This document shows positions 63,652 to 64,000 of a DNA stretch of 64,000 bases, piece by piece; positions within the stretch are counted from its first letter, which is position 1, and each line of letters opens with the position of its first letter. The notes under the pieces are model-generated. The model saw nothing but the letters and a program-made list of their open reading frames with translations, was not told the origin of the DNA and did not search any database. The stretch is from Streptomyces sp. NBC_01591. GTDB lineage: Bacteria > Actinomycetota > Actinomycetes > Streptomycetales > Streptomycetaceae. The DNA lies in NCBI RefSeq assembly GCF_035918155.1, contig NZ_CP109327.1, positions 7,440,001 through 7,504,000 on the forward strand, written 5' to 3'. The position numbers and the translations under genes are program-made.

Positions 63652-63894
63652 ATGGCCGTGTGCGAGGTCTGCCACAACGACTACGAGCTGGCGTTCGAGG
63701 TGCGTGCCGCGGGAGGAGCGGTCCACATCTTCGACAGCATCGAGTGCGCTGCCCAGAAGATCGCCCCGATCTGTGTCAACTGCCAGTGCCGCATCCTCGG
63801 CCACGGCATGCAAGCCGACGGCCAGTTCTTCTGCTGTGCACACTGCGCGCGTGAGAAAGGTTTGTCCCAGTCCCAGCTCGTGGATCACGCCTGA
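63652..63894 (+). CDS. Metallothionein-like zinc-binding small protein
   Basis: 80 residues from the ATG at 63652, with AAGGA nine bases upstream; an in-frame ATG at 63643 is closer to the site and less likely. CEVCHNDYELAFEV, FDSIECAAQKIAPICVNCQC and FFCCAHCARE give about nine Cys and several His able to bind two or more metal ions. This agrees with the actinomycete family annotated as prokaryotic metallothionein. Metal storage or a zinc-ribbon interaction role is possible. Confidence 0.75.
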   Translation: MAVCEVCHNDYELAFEVRAAGGAVHIFDSIECAAQKIAPICVNCQCRILGHGMQADGQFFCCAHCAREKGLSQSQLVDHA

Positions 63895-63969
63895 ACCCCT
63901 CGGCCCGGTCGCCGGACCACCCTGCGGGGGGAACACCCTTCTCTGCGTGCGGTGCGGCTGCCCGGTCGG

Positions 63970-64000
63970 TCAGCCGGCGGACAGCGCTTCGAGGAGGTCG
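63970..64000 (-). CDS. C-terminal end of a minus-strand gene (partial)
   Basis: The right edge reads DLLEALSAG and a TGA stop (63970-63972) on the minus strand, with codon use of a real gene. Only nine residues are visible, so no identity can be given. Confidence 0.25.
   Translation of the reverse strand, partial: DLLEALSAG

Overview
The window is high-GC actinobacterial DNA, almost certainly from a Streptomyces. The evidence is the strong third-position G/C bias, frequent GTG starts, many 4-base ATGA/GTGA gene overlaps, and the gene content itself: a Streptomyces-type contractile injection system (CIS), an actinomycete gas-vesicle (gvp) cluster, an Asp23/Gls24 envelope-stress operon with AmaP and DUF6286, and small Streptomyces families such as DUF6131, DUF6760, DUF6924 and DUF6262. 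No tRNA, rRNA or CRISPR array was seen.

Layout. (1) 0-2.8 kb: the tail of a propeller-like protein, a GNAT acetyltransferase and an asparagine synthase (asnB). (2) 2.9-25 kb: a complete-looking CIS locus in two divergent arms. The minus arm runs from a LuxR-type regulator through a large exported TolB/DUF11-like protein and the cap protein (DUF4255) to the AAA+ ATPase. The plus arm starts with an Ig-like membrane protein. It continues with sheath, tube, a baseplate hub chaperone-like protein, DUF6760, a 973-residue disordered protein, a second tube protein, LysM protein, VgrG-like spike, PAAR tip, gp25-like wedge, two further baseplate proteins and the membrane protein CisA. No tail-fibre gene is visible, as expected for the cytoplasmic Streptomyces type. 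(3) 25-34.9 kb: accessory DNA with a broken nucleotidyltransferase, integrase fragments, a MocR/DJ-1 divergent pair, a DrrAB-type ABC exporter with a TetR gene, an IS630 remnant, another DJ-1/PfpI gene and a decayed VOC gene. (4) 34.9-41 kb: CsbD, a 32-bp perfect palindrome, an F420-dependent oxidoreductase, a HemK-like methyltransferase, a CDGSH protein, a haem-oxygenase-like oxidase, a VOC protein, an ISL3 remnant and a DUF2231-Rieske protein.

(5) 41.3-45.4 kb: gas-vesicle operon on the minus strand in the order gvpO-A-F-G-J-L-S-K, followed by a frameshifted csbD. (6) 46-53 kb: an IS1380 remnant, an 860-residue SpoIIE-type phosphatase with GAF/PAS sensors, and the Asp23 operon (Asp23, small membrane protein, Asp23, DUF6286, AmaP). 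(7) 53.4-57.4 kb: a decayed SRPBCC gene and a second gvp segment, broken gvpO then gvpF/L-G-Y-Z. The Y and Z genes missing from the first gvp operon are found here. (8) 57.4-64 kb: a deleted Ku gene, a methyltransferase, IS630 and IS110 remnants, SMI1/KNR4, DUF6924 and DUF6262 genes, a hemerythrin gene whose reading frame is shifted at a (GGGA)n tract, and a metallothionein-like gene.

How it fits together. The CIS genes would build one particle: ATPase and cap for assembly, sheath, tube and baseplate for the machine, CisA to dock it at the membrane, and a LuxR regulator for control. The 35-64 kb part looks like a stress island (CsbD, gas vesicles, Asp23/AmaP, partner-switch phosphatase, hemerythrin). 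It has been invaded repeatedly by insertion sequences and shows many frameshifts, so many entries are given as pseudogenes. Some single-base frameshifts could also be sequencing errors. The most unusual signals are the QR-motif disordered CIS protein, the split gvp complement, the putative contingency tract in the hemerythrin gene, and several long perfect inverted repeats.
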